From contig JACVRA010000153.1 of NCBI GenBank assembly GCA_019828545.1, forward strand, positions 310,001 to 374,000: a DNA stretch of 64,000 nucleotides. Direction: 5' to 3'. Positions 46,945 through 58,381 of the stretch are shown here, piece after piece. Numbering within the stretch: position 1 is the first letter of the stretch; each line of letters starts with the position of its first letter. Source of the DNA: Paracamarosporium sp. OC-R06-R3. Lineage: Eukaryota > Ascomycota > Dothideomycetes > Pleosporales > Didymosphaeriaceae. The notes below the pieces were generated by a model, which had not been told where the DNA came from, searched no databases, and saw only the letters and a program-made list of their open reading frames with translations. Both the position numbers and the translations under genes were made by a program.

Positions 46945-49900
46945 TTACTTACCCAAGCTGCTCCCGCCCCACGAGCTCGGCGTCCAACTGCTGACTTTAC
47001 TTGAAATGGCGCTGCCGCTCCACCAGCTACTTCCTCCGTTGCGCCAGCCCTTGCCGAATTTCTTCTTCCCGCCACCCAGGCCGGTCCTGGACTCCATCTT
47101 ATCTTCCCACTTGAGCTTCGTCTCCATGATCGAATGAATGGAGTTGATAATGAGGAAGGAGGTGGATCCAACGGCGCGGAAAACGGCGAGAGCAGCAACA
47201 GCCCACAAGATGAATTTGAGGTAGAAGTTGGACGATATGTGCTCGCCACTGTATGCTTCCGAGACCGCCATGGCGAGAGTAGCATTGGAGATGAGCCACA
47301 CGACGACCATGTATGTACGCACGGCGCGGTAGTAATCTTCCTGAGCTTGTACTTCATCGAGACCGGGCTTGTCGATTTCAATGCGGTCGCGCAGGTTGCG
47401 TAGAGCTTCGTCATAGCCGGAGTCAATGTCTAGTTGCTCCGACGGCATTTCAAGCTCAACGACATTGCCCTTTTTTGCTTTGGCATCACCTAGGTCCGTC
47501 TTTGCGACATTGTCACCTTTCGTACCCCATGTGATGTCGTGCGTGTTGCAGAAGGCGTACACTTGCAATGTGCAGATGTAACTAGGCAGGAGCGCGAAGT
47601 ACTGAGCCGAAGAAGTAAACATGTGCCAGGGATCTAGGTACATGAAGGACATCAGGAAGTACAAGCCGACTGTTGTTGCGGTCGAAATGATCAAGTTGGT
47701 GAAGACATTATTACCGAGTGTCTTTGGCTGTTTTGGATCTCGCAGCTGTTTGACGACGATGAAGATCGAGGCGAACGTAGTATACGCCATGATGACACAG
47801 TACGCAATCATACTCCACAAGAACATCTTCTTCGCTCCTTGCGGTCGGTTACCCATGGATAAGATGAATTGCATGCAAATCAATAGCACACAGGTGTATC
47901 GTAGGATGATGAAGATGTATTTGGCGATGTTGTGGCCGAAGGGGTCGTAGTTCTTATCGCTAAGTGAACCTGCGACGAAGAAGAAGGTGAGGTAGAAGTT
48001 GGCCAGGGAGAAGAAGGTAAACATGAGTTGAACAAATTGATAGACGAATTCGATATGAAGCAGGATCTTGCGCCAGATGGTGTGATCGGTCGCCCAGACT
48101 TGCTTGAAGTGGAGTAACGAGTAGACAGCCGCGAAAAAGGCACCGTTGAGCCAACGACGACGCTGTGAAATGAACTCAGGAACAGCATCTGCATGTGTTA
48201 GCATTGTGACCAAAAATAAACACGTTGCTATAGGATAACTTACCAGGCACATCGGTCTCACCCGTGGCTGCTTTCACATACTTCAAGACCCACTGTTCAC
48301 TGCGTTTCGCCACCAACTCCCAACATAAGATACGATCTTCGGCGAGATACATGTTGGCAGTGAAGACGTCGGCGTCCTGACCATGCAATGTCTCGCCCTT
48401 GAAGTACTGGCTCAGTGGACCGTGGCCAGTGTGATCGTTTTGTAGAGCGATGTATCGATATGCTGACAGCGCACCTGGCAAGACTGTGATATAACCAAAG
48501 ACTGATTCGAGTGGTTTGTCGAGAATGTTGGACATCTTGTACTCAAAATTTTGCGAGGCGACCAATGGATTGAGTAGGCCGAGCCAGCCTTTGCCCTTAC
48601 CAGCTTTGATCTCGCCAGCAGCACCGGCAACAGAAGAGTCGTTATCAAAAGTTTTCCATAGATGATACAATGACTTCGGACCGGGTTTGGTTCCAACATC
48701 AAGAAGGATGCATACGTTAGGGTTGAGCGCTCGACCAAAGGCGTTGAAGAACCATCGATGTGAGTTGAGCTTCTTCTGGTTGCGCTCCTTCATGCAAAAG
48801 ATCATCTGCACGGGAACAATGCCTTTCTCAGCTCCCTTAAACTTAAGATCGGAATCCAGAGAGACTTGGGTAGTATATTCGTAAACGTGCGCAGTGACCT
48901 CACGCTGGTTAACGTGGTTCTTTGCAATGCCCTTCTGGAAGCAGCCCATGGCAGCTAGAGCGTCCAATGTCCGAGGATGGACCTTCTGACGGCCATCTGA
49001 GATGATACAAACAACAATCTTTTGCCATCCATCCTTGCCCCAGGTTCGTGATCTCGTTCGGGAACAGAAGTGGCTGATGTTACGCATGACGCCATGCATC
49101 GTTCGAGTGAAATCGATTTCGTTCTCATTGTACATGGTGATACAGATGAAAAGCTCTGTCTCGCGCGTTGTCGTGCCAATATTCTGCCGTAGCTTGTACC
49201 CTCGGTCCACAAAGTCATCCGGATCGCAAGTTACAGCCGTGTAACGCATGTGTGTGAACTCTATATCGTCTCGTCGCGGCAGGAAGCTGTAAAGGATGGT
49301 CGGGATCTTGCACTCCAAGATGAGCTCACCATTGATGAGTCGAACTTCCTTCTTCGTCATGACTGCATCTCGCGCCCCTCGTCTCGGCTGCGCAGTCTCG
49401 GGTGCTGGACCATAATGATCGATCTTCTCATCCATATCCGTGTAGTCATCAGTGATAGTTTCCTCGGTCATGTACGAGTCTCTTGAGTTCAATTCAGGCC
49501 GGTCGTCGCTATACTCGGTGAAAGGATCATCGTCGTTGATTGGTATCGAGCTGAGATCGAGGGTCGCATTTGAGTCGCGCGAAATGGGTCTGCCGCCAGC
49601 GAACAGCGGTGCTGGAGGCAGTGGCCGCGTAGGGCTGCCTGGTCGCCCGCCATACCTTGACGATGGCGTGCCCGGCCGCGGACTGCCATTAAGGTCTGCA
49701 GGCTCGTATGAGTTTGTGGATGCCGGTGGTCGTGCGTAGTCTGCAGATGTGCGTATGGGCGAGTATGGCCGCCCTGGAACGGCGCGCTCGGGGGAGATTG
49801 GGCGTCGATAGGGTATGTAGGATGGAGAGTCCTCGCCGGGAGGAGGCATGTTCGGCGCAGTGTCAAGCACTGAAGGCGCCCTAGAGAGTGGTAAGGAGGA

Positions 49901-50436
49901 CATCGAGGGCTGATAGGCTCGAGCCACGGGCGATGGTGGCCTACGGGTGTCATACAATGGTAAGCCTGGTTCCTGCTGCTTCTTTGTGGGAGAGAGGCGG
50001 TCCACGAGCCGCGTCTTGATCGACTTGCGCTTCAGCGTCTGCGGCACCGGGTTCGCAGTGGTCGAGGACGAGCTCAGCGCCGCATCGGCCTCGCGCAAGA
50101 GGTCGACAATGCCGGCCTCAGCGGCGGCCTGGTCGCCCACCTCGGAGCGCGTGAGCTTGTCGCCCAGCGTGCCGGCGGTGCTACCCATGGTCGAGAGCAG
50201 CGAAGCTGATTCTGATTTCTGGGGTTTTCTGCGCACGCAGGATGGAATGAGTTTGGGAAGAGAAGCGGAATGTAGGAAACAAGTGATACTCACGATACAT
50301 AACTCTGTGTATCGTCGGCGTGGGTCAACAGGCGCATCGTCGACCCTCCTTGCAGATGGCTCGGCGACGGCTCGTCGTCGTCGTACGCAGGCGGGCGCCC
50401 GTACGCATACCCGCCTGGTGTTGCGGGTCCGTCCAT
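46945..50436 (-). CDS. Chitin synthase, division 1 (class I-III type); 5' end uncertain
   Basis: Exons are (at least) 50436-50294, 50228-48244 and 48188-46945, about 1123 aa from the first in-frame ATG of exon 1. The enzyme polymerises UDP-GlcNAc into chitin at the plasma membrane. A disordered Pro-rich N-terminus is followed by the GT2 core ([33 protein letters not shown]) and the QRRRWLNG motif, then several membrane segments (YVFI-like [20 protein letters not shown] and others). Exon 1 encodes [20 protein letters not shown] and joins exon 2 through a 65-nt GTGAGT...GCGCAG intron. The frame stays open upstream of the ATG at 50436 to about 50712 without another ATG, so a further 5' exon may exist. 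ATG 50188 ([10 protein letters not shown]) is an alternative start. Class within I-III is not decided. Confidence 0.92.
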
Positions 50437-51693
50437 CAGCTGGTTTTGCGCTGTTTCTGCGCCGCTGTACCGCGCAAGTGGCTCCGTGTCGTCAACGAAT
50501 TGATTAGGTAGCGTATAGTCTGGAGAAGAATGCGAATTGTATGCTCGGGATACTAGCCGTCGTTCTAGAGCGAACGCTGCGGCGGAGGCTCCGGCAGCGT
50601 GGGGCGTGTTTGGGTATACTCTGTTTCCACGGCAACGACCCGGCGGCGTCGCACGGCCGTCTTTACCTGCATGCGCCCCAACGCCATCTCCAGTTTTCGC
50701 CGCAGCGCGCTACGTCTCAGGAGAACACCCGGGGAACATGATTCGGTTCCACATGTGTCCAAAATTAAGTATGAGCCACGTCTGACTACGTACGACAGTG
50801 CAACGGTGTTGCTAGGCACTCTCAGGAGGCCGTCCCACCGATGGTCTGTCCCGAAAGCGCACATCGTAAAGTAGTGCGCCCAGAAAACAGACTCGATGCC
50901 CCCGACTAGTTCTCAAGTGCTATATAGTAATATTTTCCCCTTCACACTACGCCGGTCTTGGAGGACTCGGTGGTTGATAGATTCCGTTGTTGCGAGGGCA
51001 CTGTATTGGGTGTAGCTCGGTAAATCCTTCTCACAACATCCTTCCGGACGACCACGGATGAGTTGTCCGTTGTTACGCGTCTGTTGTCATGTTGCATTTT
51101 GTTGTCGTCAATCCCTAGCATATGTTTTGCACTTACGAAAGTCGGGATTTTATCAACCAAATCTTGATCCATTTCCTACCAATTGACCAGTATGGGATTA
51201 TGGAGGCCGGAGCTCACAGCAGGTCACCAGCGTCGCCATTAACCCATACAATACCGCTTAAGTGATCTGAGGAAACAAGAGCAAATTTGGATAAAATATT
51301 AGACTGCCTTTCTTAAGAAACTCACGAGTTGTCTTCAGGATCCAACATTCCGACTCCCACAGTTGTTGGCTCAGCGCGAACAAACCCCTGAAAATATTCT
51401 AGGGGCCCACCCTCAGAGCCTGCGAACATCGATGGGTCACCGGAATTGTCTTTCGAGTTACAGAACGCACATGAGCCTACTCTGAAATCGCGAAACCTAC
51501 AACGTCCCTGTAAACCTTCTGTAGGCTTCTGAGTAAGTCTACCTCGGGTTTCTCCGCAGAGCCGCTACCAACCATGTTGTTGCGAGCCATTATCCTCACG
51601 AGTATCGAATCTTCCTAGTGGGTCGAAGTCATTGAGCGTTGAATAATGGATTTCGTCGATCCACCATTGGGTCTTTGGGATTTCTGCCAGGGG
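50437..51693. other. Intergenic, upstream of chitin synthase
   Basis: The part up to about 50712 stays open in the chitin synthase frame and may hold a missing first exon. A 76-codon minus-strand frame (50942-51172) starting MDQDLVDKIPTF has a GTAAGT right after it and could be a stray first exon, but nothing joins to it. Otherwise no gene is seen. Confidence 0.4.
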
Positions 51694-52065
51694 TTAGTAC
51701 TCAAATGGGTAGAGGATTGAATCAGAGCGACTTTCCTTAGGACTAAGGTCTGCAATGAAAGCTCTCTGGCATTTTTCGAGATGACCTCCTTTCAATATAA
51801 TCCGTTGGCCCTGCACTTTTGTTTCCAGAAACAGCACAGCAAAATTAGAATTCTGGGGAAAGCCTATACGAGCATCACCAAATATAGCATCGTCACATAT
51901 TGAACATACAGGTTCATTTATATTCGGTTGACTCCGATTATCGTCGTAAAGTAATCGTTCGTATACAGCCTTCCTGCGCAGAATGCATTCTAGGGCAAAT
52001 GTCCGCTTGGATATTAATCTTTGGCCCTGGAAGTGCAAGCGAGTACTGGGGTCCTTCGAATTGAG
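51694..52065 (-). other. Coding-like tract, orphan gene remnant or exon
   Basis: About 123 codons open on the minus strand with protein-like composition: a CxxC (VCSICDDA), then AVLFLETKVQGQRIILKGGH and an ending FIADLSPKESRSD. There is no ATG. An acceptor-like ACGACTAG preceded by CTGACC lies exactly at the upstream stop, so it could be the last exon of a gene whose 5' exons I cannot find, or a degraded gene. No family recognised. Confidence 0.3.
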
Positions 52066-52374
52066 CTAGTCGTCTGGCCGATTTGGTCAGCCGATAGGGG
52101 TGCACATGGCCATTCTATGTTTCCGTGTTACTCGAACAATAACCACGACCCAAAATGCCAATAGATCGTTCACTAGATAAACGATCCTCAATCTCTTAAA
52201 AAAGCACTTACAATAGTTTCAATGGTCACGCAATCCATGTGCCATGCAACAAGAAGGTTCCCTCTCCATATCGCGTCGATTGGTAATCTATATTGCTGAG
52301 GCTGCACAACTCAAAAGAACACGGCTCTTTCGTGGCCTCTTACCCCTCCATCAGCAATTACTATACGGTTCGAC
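52066..52374. other. Intergenic
   Basis: Separates the minus-strand remnant from the secreted candidate on the plus strand. Contains a plausible leader of the latter and nothing coding. Confidence 0.4.
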
Positions 52375-54063
52375 ATGAAGTTCTCCGCTGTAGGTCTGCT
52401 TGTTTGTGTAGGTGTAGTAGCTAGCTCACCCCTTACGCCACCAAAGCTAGGTAAGTGTTCTTTTTGAAAGAGGGGACATGTTAATGCAACTGAGTGAAAT
52501 AATGCAATGATTTCATTTTCTCAAGGCTAGTCACTCAAGCACTAACCACAGGTTCTAGTTTTGCCACTGCAGGAGAGTGACCCTACTCCGACATCAGCAT
52601 TCCTACTGCTGCAACTGTTCAATTGGCTCCAAAGTCTCTAGCCAACCAGGAATCAAAGCCAAGAATCAAGTTACCCATCATCCTGAATTCTGGGAAGTTT
52701 ACTCTTCCAAGCTGGTGGCTCAAGAGACCGAATGTATGTTGCAGCCGTTTCTGACACCTCGACACCATCGACTCGAATTGTGCCTCCTACCTCAGCAACG
52801 CCAACGACCATCCCGATCAGATCTGCACCTATTGTCCTTTTCACTACGTCAAACTTGGTCGCTTCTTCTTCTACAAACCTTACTGGAATTAGCGGGTTTA
52901 TTGCGAACTTCACCTCCTTCACTCGTGCCCATCAAGTCGCCCCCTCATTAGCGACTACCCCAGCAACTTCTGTAGTTGTTGCTCTATCTACTACACTTAC
53001 CTTCAATATCACTGCTGCTACTAGTAACTCGTTCCCCCCAGTTGGAAACCCCACGGGTCCCTTTCCGACAGCTACAACGATCAGCCCTTCCCCTACCACG
53101 TCCACCACAACATCGGTCCCTACGCCTAAGCCTTCAGTCTTTGTCATATACCATGGACACCCTGCAGTCACTGTAAATCCTTCGCCTGCTCAGCTCCTAA
53201 CCTTCATTAAAAGACTCAACCTAGCAGTCGTACGCCTTGCTAAAGGAGTCAATGGTAGGATCGATGCTGATGCCGCTTCCATCCAAGGCAACATTACACG
53301 CTTGAGTGATAGCTTGAGCGATCTTGAAGAAAAGGTACGGAACACTGTTGATTATCGCCTTGATTATCTTAAAGGAGAGGTCCTGGACACCGTTAACGAG
53401 CGCCTTTATCTTCTCGATGAAGGGTTCTCACGCTTGAACAATGTGGTCATGGAGCTTTATAAGGCTAAGTCGGACCCGTAGCAGCAAGTGTCTGAAGATG
53501 AGTACAAGGCCATCCTCGGTGCTTTCAAAGAGTACGGCCGCGAGGAGATACCTGGACTTAGCTACGCTCTTGAATTACTAGAGCAAACTTCCGGCTCCGA
53601 GCAAGTTGAATGGGCACACGAGCATGTGGAAGTCGCTCGCAAACGCGTTGAAGAATTGAAAGAGCTTCTCAGAACTGGAAATTTCCCGGCGTGGACTTCA
53701 GCTCCATGGTCAAAACATCATCTAGATAAAGAAGATCTTCTGACTGGTAGAAAGGCTGAGAAAGACCTGGTTGAACACCAACGTAAAGTTCCGGAGTGGG
53801 AGAGGTTGGCAGCGTTCGTTGAAAAGGCGGCGGCGGATAAGGAAGAGGCGGAGAAGAAGGTCAGTCAAGACAACGATGATGATGAAGATGATGAAGTAGG
53901 GAATGGGGCCCTTCCTGAGGAGCATGGACATTCCTTCGAGGAGCACAAGGCTTTCCCTGATGATCACGAGTATATCTCTGAGGAGCAGGGGGCTCTTCCT
54001 GAGGAGCATTCGCCAGGCTGGTTCGCTGGTGAGTGGACTGGTGAGGCTTCTGAGGGGCGTTGA
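52375..54063 (+). pseudogene. Candidate secreted Thr/Ser-rich coiled-coil protein with in-frame TAG
   Basis: Exon 1 (52375-52450) encodes a signal peptide (MKFSAVGLLVCVGVVASSP) and ends in a GTAAGT donor. A long open frame from about 52687 to 53481 encodes a Thr/Ser/Pro-rich region and then a coiled coil (ITRLSDSLSDLEEKVRNTVD). It stops at TAG 53479-53481, and the same frame continues for another 194 codons (EDEYKAILGAFKEYGREEIP) through helical and acidic sequence to TGA near 54063. The single TAG in an otherwise continuous coding frame suggests a recent nonsense mutation or stop read-through (the following codons are CAG CAA). The splice path between exon 1 and the long frame is not resolved; candidate acceptors near 52551 lead to a TGA at 52578. 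Function unknown. Confidence 0.4.
53905..54009 (+). repeat. Acidic repeats encoding GALPEEH units
   Basis: A 21-base unit GGGGCYCTTCCTGAGGAGCA(T) occurs at 53905-53925 and again at 53989-54009, with a related GAGGAGCA core between them. Together they encode an acidic Glu/His-rich C-terminal tail. Confidence 0.6.
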
Positions 54064-55047
54064 TGTCGCATTCGGTCTTTGATATTGCTTTAAGTACGCG
54101 ATACCAGCTAGCAGGAGCGCTTCGCGGCGTAAAAACAGTGGTGTTTCAGTTTTGGATCAAATATGCCGTAGTAGTGTTCTCTATGTGCTGACTTACCCTA
54201 TCCTCGTTGACATGTGAGCTCGCCCACAACCTAATCTCTGAACAGACTACATTGACGGAACCAATATTTCCTGGATACACAATTTGAATGGTGCACTCCG
54301 CTTTTCAGTGATGCTAATCCCGCACCAGAGTTTTTCCGGGTTGAATGTTCTCCACCAGGTTCCTAGCACCCACTATTGATACCCGCTTCCTGTACAGCAG
54401 AATAGACTCACCACACAATGACCCCGGACTTTGTACTGTTCCGATAATTTCCCAGGTCAAATACTGGACGCCTAACTTAACGTTCAAGTTGCTAAAAAGG
54501 CAGGACGTTCCCATCGCCTAGTCAAAGTCACATTTGACGGCTGTATTCATTATGTTCTTTCTTCGACCTATCTTCCTTTTTAATGGGCAACGCTTGTACT
54601 TTGGGAAGTATTAGCTCTCATCATGGGGTGCGACCTTCATGTTTCAAGGGGCCCAGCTCCTTGGTACGCCTTTCGAGTCCAACGCGGGGGGATGAAGCAT
54701 GGATATTTTGTATAACTCAGTAGCAAAACCACATTGAAATCTGTGTACTTGATCATGCTACTGTACCAAAGAATGCACGCGCCAGGTGCAGCTTTGACTA
54801 TCGCGTTCCAAAGCGGGTCGGCACAGACGCCCGTAGTGTTCGCACCTGACCCCAAATGACGCAGATAGCGGCAAGCACGGACCTCGCCTAGCCCCAGCCT
54901 CAGCATCACGACGAAGCGCTATCGCTGCGGCAACTCAGTCTTCGCCTCAAGACCTCCACTGCTGTACGATTCGTGCCTGCAGCTCTACGATCCCTCTACT
55001 ATCCTTTCGACTTCAGATTGCGCATCGTCGAGCGCATCGCCGCGATC
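54064..55047. other. Intergenic
   Basis: Nearly 1 kb before the NPC2-like gene. No frame has a family match or good splice structure. The last ~150 bases are the NPC2-like leader; an in-frame upstream ATG at 54973 would place extra residues before the signal peptide and is disfavoured. Confidence 0.5.
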
Positions 55048-55687
55048 ATGAAGGTCTCCGCCGTTCTTCTAGCCGCCACCAGCGCCGTGACTGTCTCGGC
55101 AGGCTCGACGTGGATGACTGGCGGCAGCCAGGTCGTGATCAACGAAGACTTCAAGGTGCCGGGCGACAATCCTTTGTACTTCTGCGCGGACCCCAAGGAC
55201 TATATCCTGGACATTGAGAATGTGGATTTGAGCCCCAACCCGCCTCTACCGTACGTGCTCATGAACTCGAACCACAAATGGCCATGTCTTGAGATGGACG
55301 AGCTAACGTTGTGATCACAGAGGCCAGACTCTTAGCATCATAGCCAAGGGTGACTTCAAGAAACAGGTCGACGAGGGCTCCAAGATGCACCTCACTGTTC
55401 GATATAACAACTTGATTACCCTGATCAACCAGGACGCCGATACATGCGAGACAGTGAAGAAGGCAGACTTGGAATGCCCGTTGAAGAAGGGCGAGATGAA
55501 GCTCACCAAGGACGTTGACCTTCCTCAGCAAATTCCTCCGGTATGTCTCACTGAAAGGCTTGTATGTTTTGATGCTCCAGCATACTAACAGCAAAACTAG
55601 GGCAAGTACAACGTCAAGGCCGAGGTCAAGACCAAGGATGGAGACGATATCACCTGCCTCACGGCTGAAATTACCTTCCACCGGTAA
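55048..55687 (+). CDS. NPC2: NPC2-like phosphatidylglycerol/phosphatidylinositol transfer protein (ML domain)
   Basis: Exons 55048-55250, 55321-55540 and 55601-55687 give 169 aa. The MD-2-related lipid-recognition fold binds sterols or phospholipids in the vacuole lumen (family knowledge). The signal peptide is [19 protein letters not shown]. The mature part has [20 protein letters not shown], then [24 protein letters not shown] and a C-terminal [20 protein letters not shown], with four cysteines placed as in fungal PG/PI transfer proteins. Introns of 70 and 60 nt have GTACGT/GTATGT donors and CTAAC branch sites. The length matches the family. It converges on VMA7. Confidence 0.92.
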
Positions 55688-56114
55688 ACACTCCACGGCG
55701 GCCGCCCTTGATACGAATGAGGCGTATCTGAACGCGTATTAGATCTGTGCAAGTAGGAAAGCGAAAGTTCCAAATGTCCGGACCGGGTGTAAATATCGTA
55801 CAGAATCGGCTGCGGAATGAGTTGTGAGTTAATGGTGGTATATTCATGCATGCTTGGACGAACTTGTGCGAGAAACCTGTTTCCGTTTAGGGCGATGTGG
55901 TGGTTCTTGCATTCAAGTTGAGCGAGATATCCATTTTCTGTCATTTTTCTAGTAAGGTTTGGGATTGATAATTGTTATGCATCAGTCATGCCGTGATGAA
56001 GTCATGACTTTGTTTCGGTTCATGCTAAATTGGATATCTTTGAGTCGTGATATGACTTGCGTACAAATGCGGTGACATGTGCCCACCAAGAAGACTCCAC
56101 CCTTCCACATAGAT
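55688..56114. other. Convergent 3' intergenic region
   Basis: Lies between the stops of the NPC2-like gene and VMA7; consistent with two 3' UTRs and nothing else. Confidence 0.5.
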
Positions 56115-56631
56115 TTACTCTCCAAACAATCTCCGTACGCGCTTGAGCACGCTGTCCTTTTCGGGGTCGTACGGGTGGTCTTTCGACGGTATCTCAAGAA
56201 GGGAAGGGAAAGCGGCCGTGTACGTCTCGACCCGGTGCCTTATTCGCTCCGCAATCTACACTGCTTAGCTGCATCCTCATAACCATATGGCAGTTCCTAC
56301 ATGTTGGTTTATGAGAAGAATAGCAATATCCTTGCGCTCTTGCGTAAAGCGATCGAATGCGGCTTCGATATCGGCGTTCTGCGTTTTCGCATCCACTACG
56401 AGGAAATTCTTCTGGGAGTCCGGGGGTTGCGTTACATGCTGCAAGCCTTCTCAGTACTGGTTCAGCGCGGTGTGGGTGAGAGACTTACGCCGACGCCTGC
56501 GAGCAGCATGCCTGTTACCGTATCCTGATAGCTGTTAGCGGCGCAGTAGTATGTATATTTCGAAAGCACACCTCATCGCCAATGACGGCAAGGAATTGAC
56601 GGTCCTTATACTGGGCTGTAGAAGCGGCCAT
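56115..56631 (-). CDS. VMA7: V-type ATPase subunit F
   Basis: Four small exons on the minus strand: 56631-56572, 56524-56489 (only 36 nt), 56438-56301 and 56255-56115, giving 124 aa. No single frame is long, so the gene is easy to miss. Subunit F is a stalk component of the V1 rotor that couples ATP hydrolysis to proton pumping into the vacuole (family knowledge). The start is [20 protein letters not shown]; exon 2 encodes [12 protein letters not shown]; exon 3 begins [16 protein letters not shown] and ends [10 protein letters not shown]; exon 4 encodes [20 protein letters not shown] and ends RRLFGE. Three introns (47, 50 and 45 nt) have GT-AG borders and phase-0 joins. Length and block order match yeast Vma7. 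Confidence 0.95.
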
Positions 56632-56923
56632 GGTGGTGTGGAAGTGTGTACACTGCGTATGAGCAGCTTGGGGAGGCCTGGGCGTTGAGCTTGAGCTGCC
56701 GTCGTCATGGCGGGCAGCTTCCCGTTCCCGCGGAAACTTTGTTCCGCGCTTGCTTGTTTACGGCCTGCGCTCTTTCTTTCTTCGATTCTCAGATATCGCG
56801 GCGCGCCATGCCGTGAGTCCAAGTTTAATATCTTGTATTTAGTTCTTTTACTCTTTTCACTCGGACCTTAAGCCACCGGGTATCTCGCTGCCAACGTCGC
56901 CGTTTCGATCGCAACCCAACAAA
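56632..56923. promoter_or_regulatory. Short bidirectional promoter, VMA7 / NUR1
   Basis: A 292-bp spacer between two divergent ATG codons. No specific element is claimed. Confidence 0.45.
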
Positions 56924-58381
56924 ATGCCGCCCCGCGAACGTCTCGTCCGCAAGGCGCCGCTCATGGAGCGCATCAAAGCCTACCTCGACATCCACGACTG
57001 GCTATTGTGGATTTCGGAAGAGTTGAACACAAACGATTGGGAAGATTTTGCCAAAGACTATGCATTCATTATTGGGTTCCTGCTCAACTTGGTCTACATC
57101 GTTGCGCAAGCGAACACAGCTGGCGGCCCCAGCAACGACGACATACTGCTAGGCTCAACCAGTGGACCAGGATGGTTCACGTGGTTCTCCAGGACTGCAG
57201 TGATAAGTTTGGCGACATTTGCTTTCTTAAACGGCTTCTACACCTTTTACAAGAAAAGACACTACCGCCTGTTTGAACAGCCTATCGAGACCGCTCCAAC
57301 CACGCCATCTGCACACCGAGTGCGAGTCGATTCTTCACCCGCCGCTGTAACACCATTGCACTATTTTCAAAACCTCCTCAGTTCCGGCTCGGCAAATTCG
57401 CGCGCTCACCCGGACGCTGGTAGAGATGTTTGGGAGATTTCTGTCTGGGATCCGAACCCGCTTAGTCTGGACATATTCTGTCTATTCAGCCCACTTCACG
57501 TCGTTCTCTACTGGCTGAACCTTCCGGTTCCGCCCATGGACCAGCAACCCAGTGTCAAGGTTGTCACAACCATCGCCATCGGCGCTTTCCTTTCTCTTTC
57601 ACTATGGTTCCTTCGTTCCTCATTTGCGAACCAGATCCGTGACAACGCTGTTATCCAGCGTGAAGTCCTGCACGAATATGACAACAAGTTCGTACATCCT
57701 TCGACACGGAAAATATACCGCGATGTTGGCATCCAAGCCATCTCCAAGCACCGAAATCGAGACTCCAGCGTGGGAGTCCGCGGCAGCAGCGACGATCTCG
57801 CTTCCGATATCACCACATACACCCCGACGACAATCATCAATCGTACTTTCCGAACCAACCCAAATCCCGTGTACGCCTCGCAGTACGACCCCGATAATCT
57901 TAATTCTGCTCTTCGCTCTGCAGCGCAGACACCATCCCTCAAACACCACTCTTCTTCAAACTACTCTACAGCTTCAACCGCAACTGGCGCCGACTTCTCT
58001 TCGCCCATACGACCCTCTCATACTCCGAACCCGTTTCGCCACTCTATAGCGCAACCCCAATTCCGGCCATCGACCACAAGCGGCGACGGAGGCAGCCTTG
58101 GCGTCTTCTCACACGCTAACTCACCGATTCGTAAATCGGCTTCTACAAACTTCGTGCGTGATCGCGATGATAGGGGACGGGAGAGTTTGGGTGGATATGG
58201 TATTGAACGGAGAAGTGGAACGCCTGCGAGGAGAGAAGGCAGCCCGTTGAAGAGGATGAGTATACCTGGTGCGGGTTTAGGTGTATCGAGGGGAGGCGAT
58301 AAGGCGGACAGCACAACGGACAGGTTTGCAAGGTGGAATGGGGGAGCGGGGAATATGAGGAGGGAGAGTGGACGGTTTTAG
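56924..58381 (+). CDS. NUR1: Nuclear rim protein 1-like (Nur1/Mug154 family)
   Basis: A single exon of 485 aa. Nur1 partners Lem2/Heh1 at the inner nuclear membrane and helps silence and anchor rDNA and telomeres (family knowledge). The N-terminus MPPRERLVRKAPLMERIKAY precedes DWLLWISEELNTNDWEDFA, both characteristic of the family. Membrane segments are visible at YAFIIGFLLNLVYIVAQA, TAVISLATFAFLNGFYTFY, IFCLFSPLHVVLYWLNLPV and TTIAIGAFLSLSLWFL. The DVWEISVWDPNPLSLDIFC stretch and YDNKFVHP are also family-like. The C-terminal half is a Ser/Arg-rich disordered tail ending RRESGRF. The tail frame on the minus strand is a shadow. Confidence 0.9.
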   Translation: MPPRERLVRKAPLMERIKAYLDIHDWLLWISEELNTNDWEDFAKDYAFIIGFLLNLVYIVAQANTAGGPSNDDILLGSTSGPGWFTWFSRTAVISLATFAFLNGFYTFYKKRHYRLFEQPIETAPTTPSAHRVRVDSSPAAVTPLHYFQNLLSSGSANSRAHPDAGRDVWEISVWDPNPLSLDIFCLFSPLHVVLYWLNLPVPPMDQQPSVKVVTTIAIGAFLSLSLWFLRSSFANQIRDNAVIQREVLHEYDNKFVHPSTRKIYRDVGIQAISKHRNRDSSVGVRGSSDDLASDITTYTPTTIINRTFRTNPNPVYASQYDPDNLNSALRSAAQTPSLKHHSSSNYSTASTATGADFSSPIRPSHTPNPFRHSIAQPQFRPSTTSGDGGSLGVFSHANSPIRKSASTNFVRDRDDRGRESLGGYGIERRSGTPARREGSPLKRMSIPGAGLGVSRGGDKADSTTDRFARWNGGAGNMRRESGRF

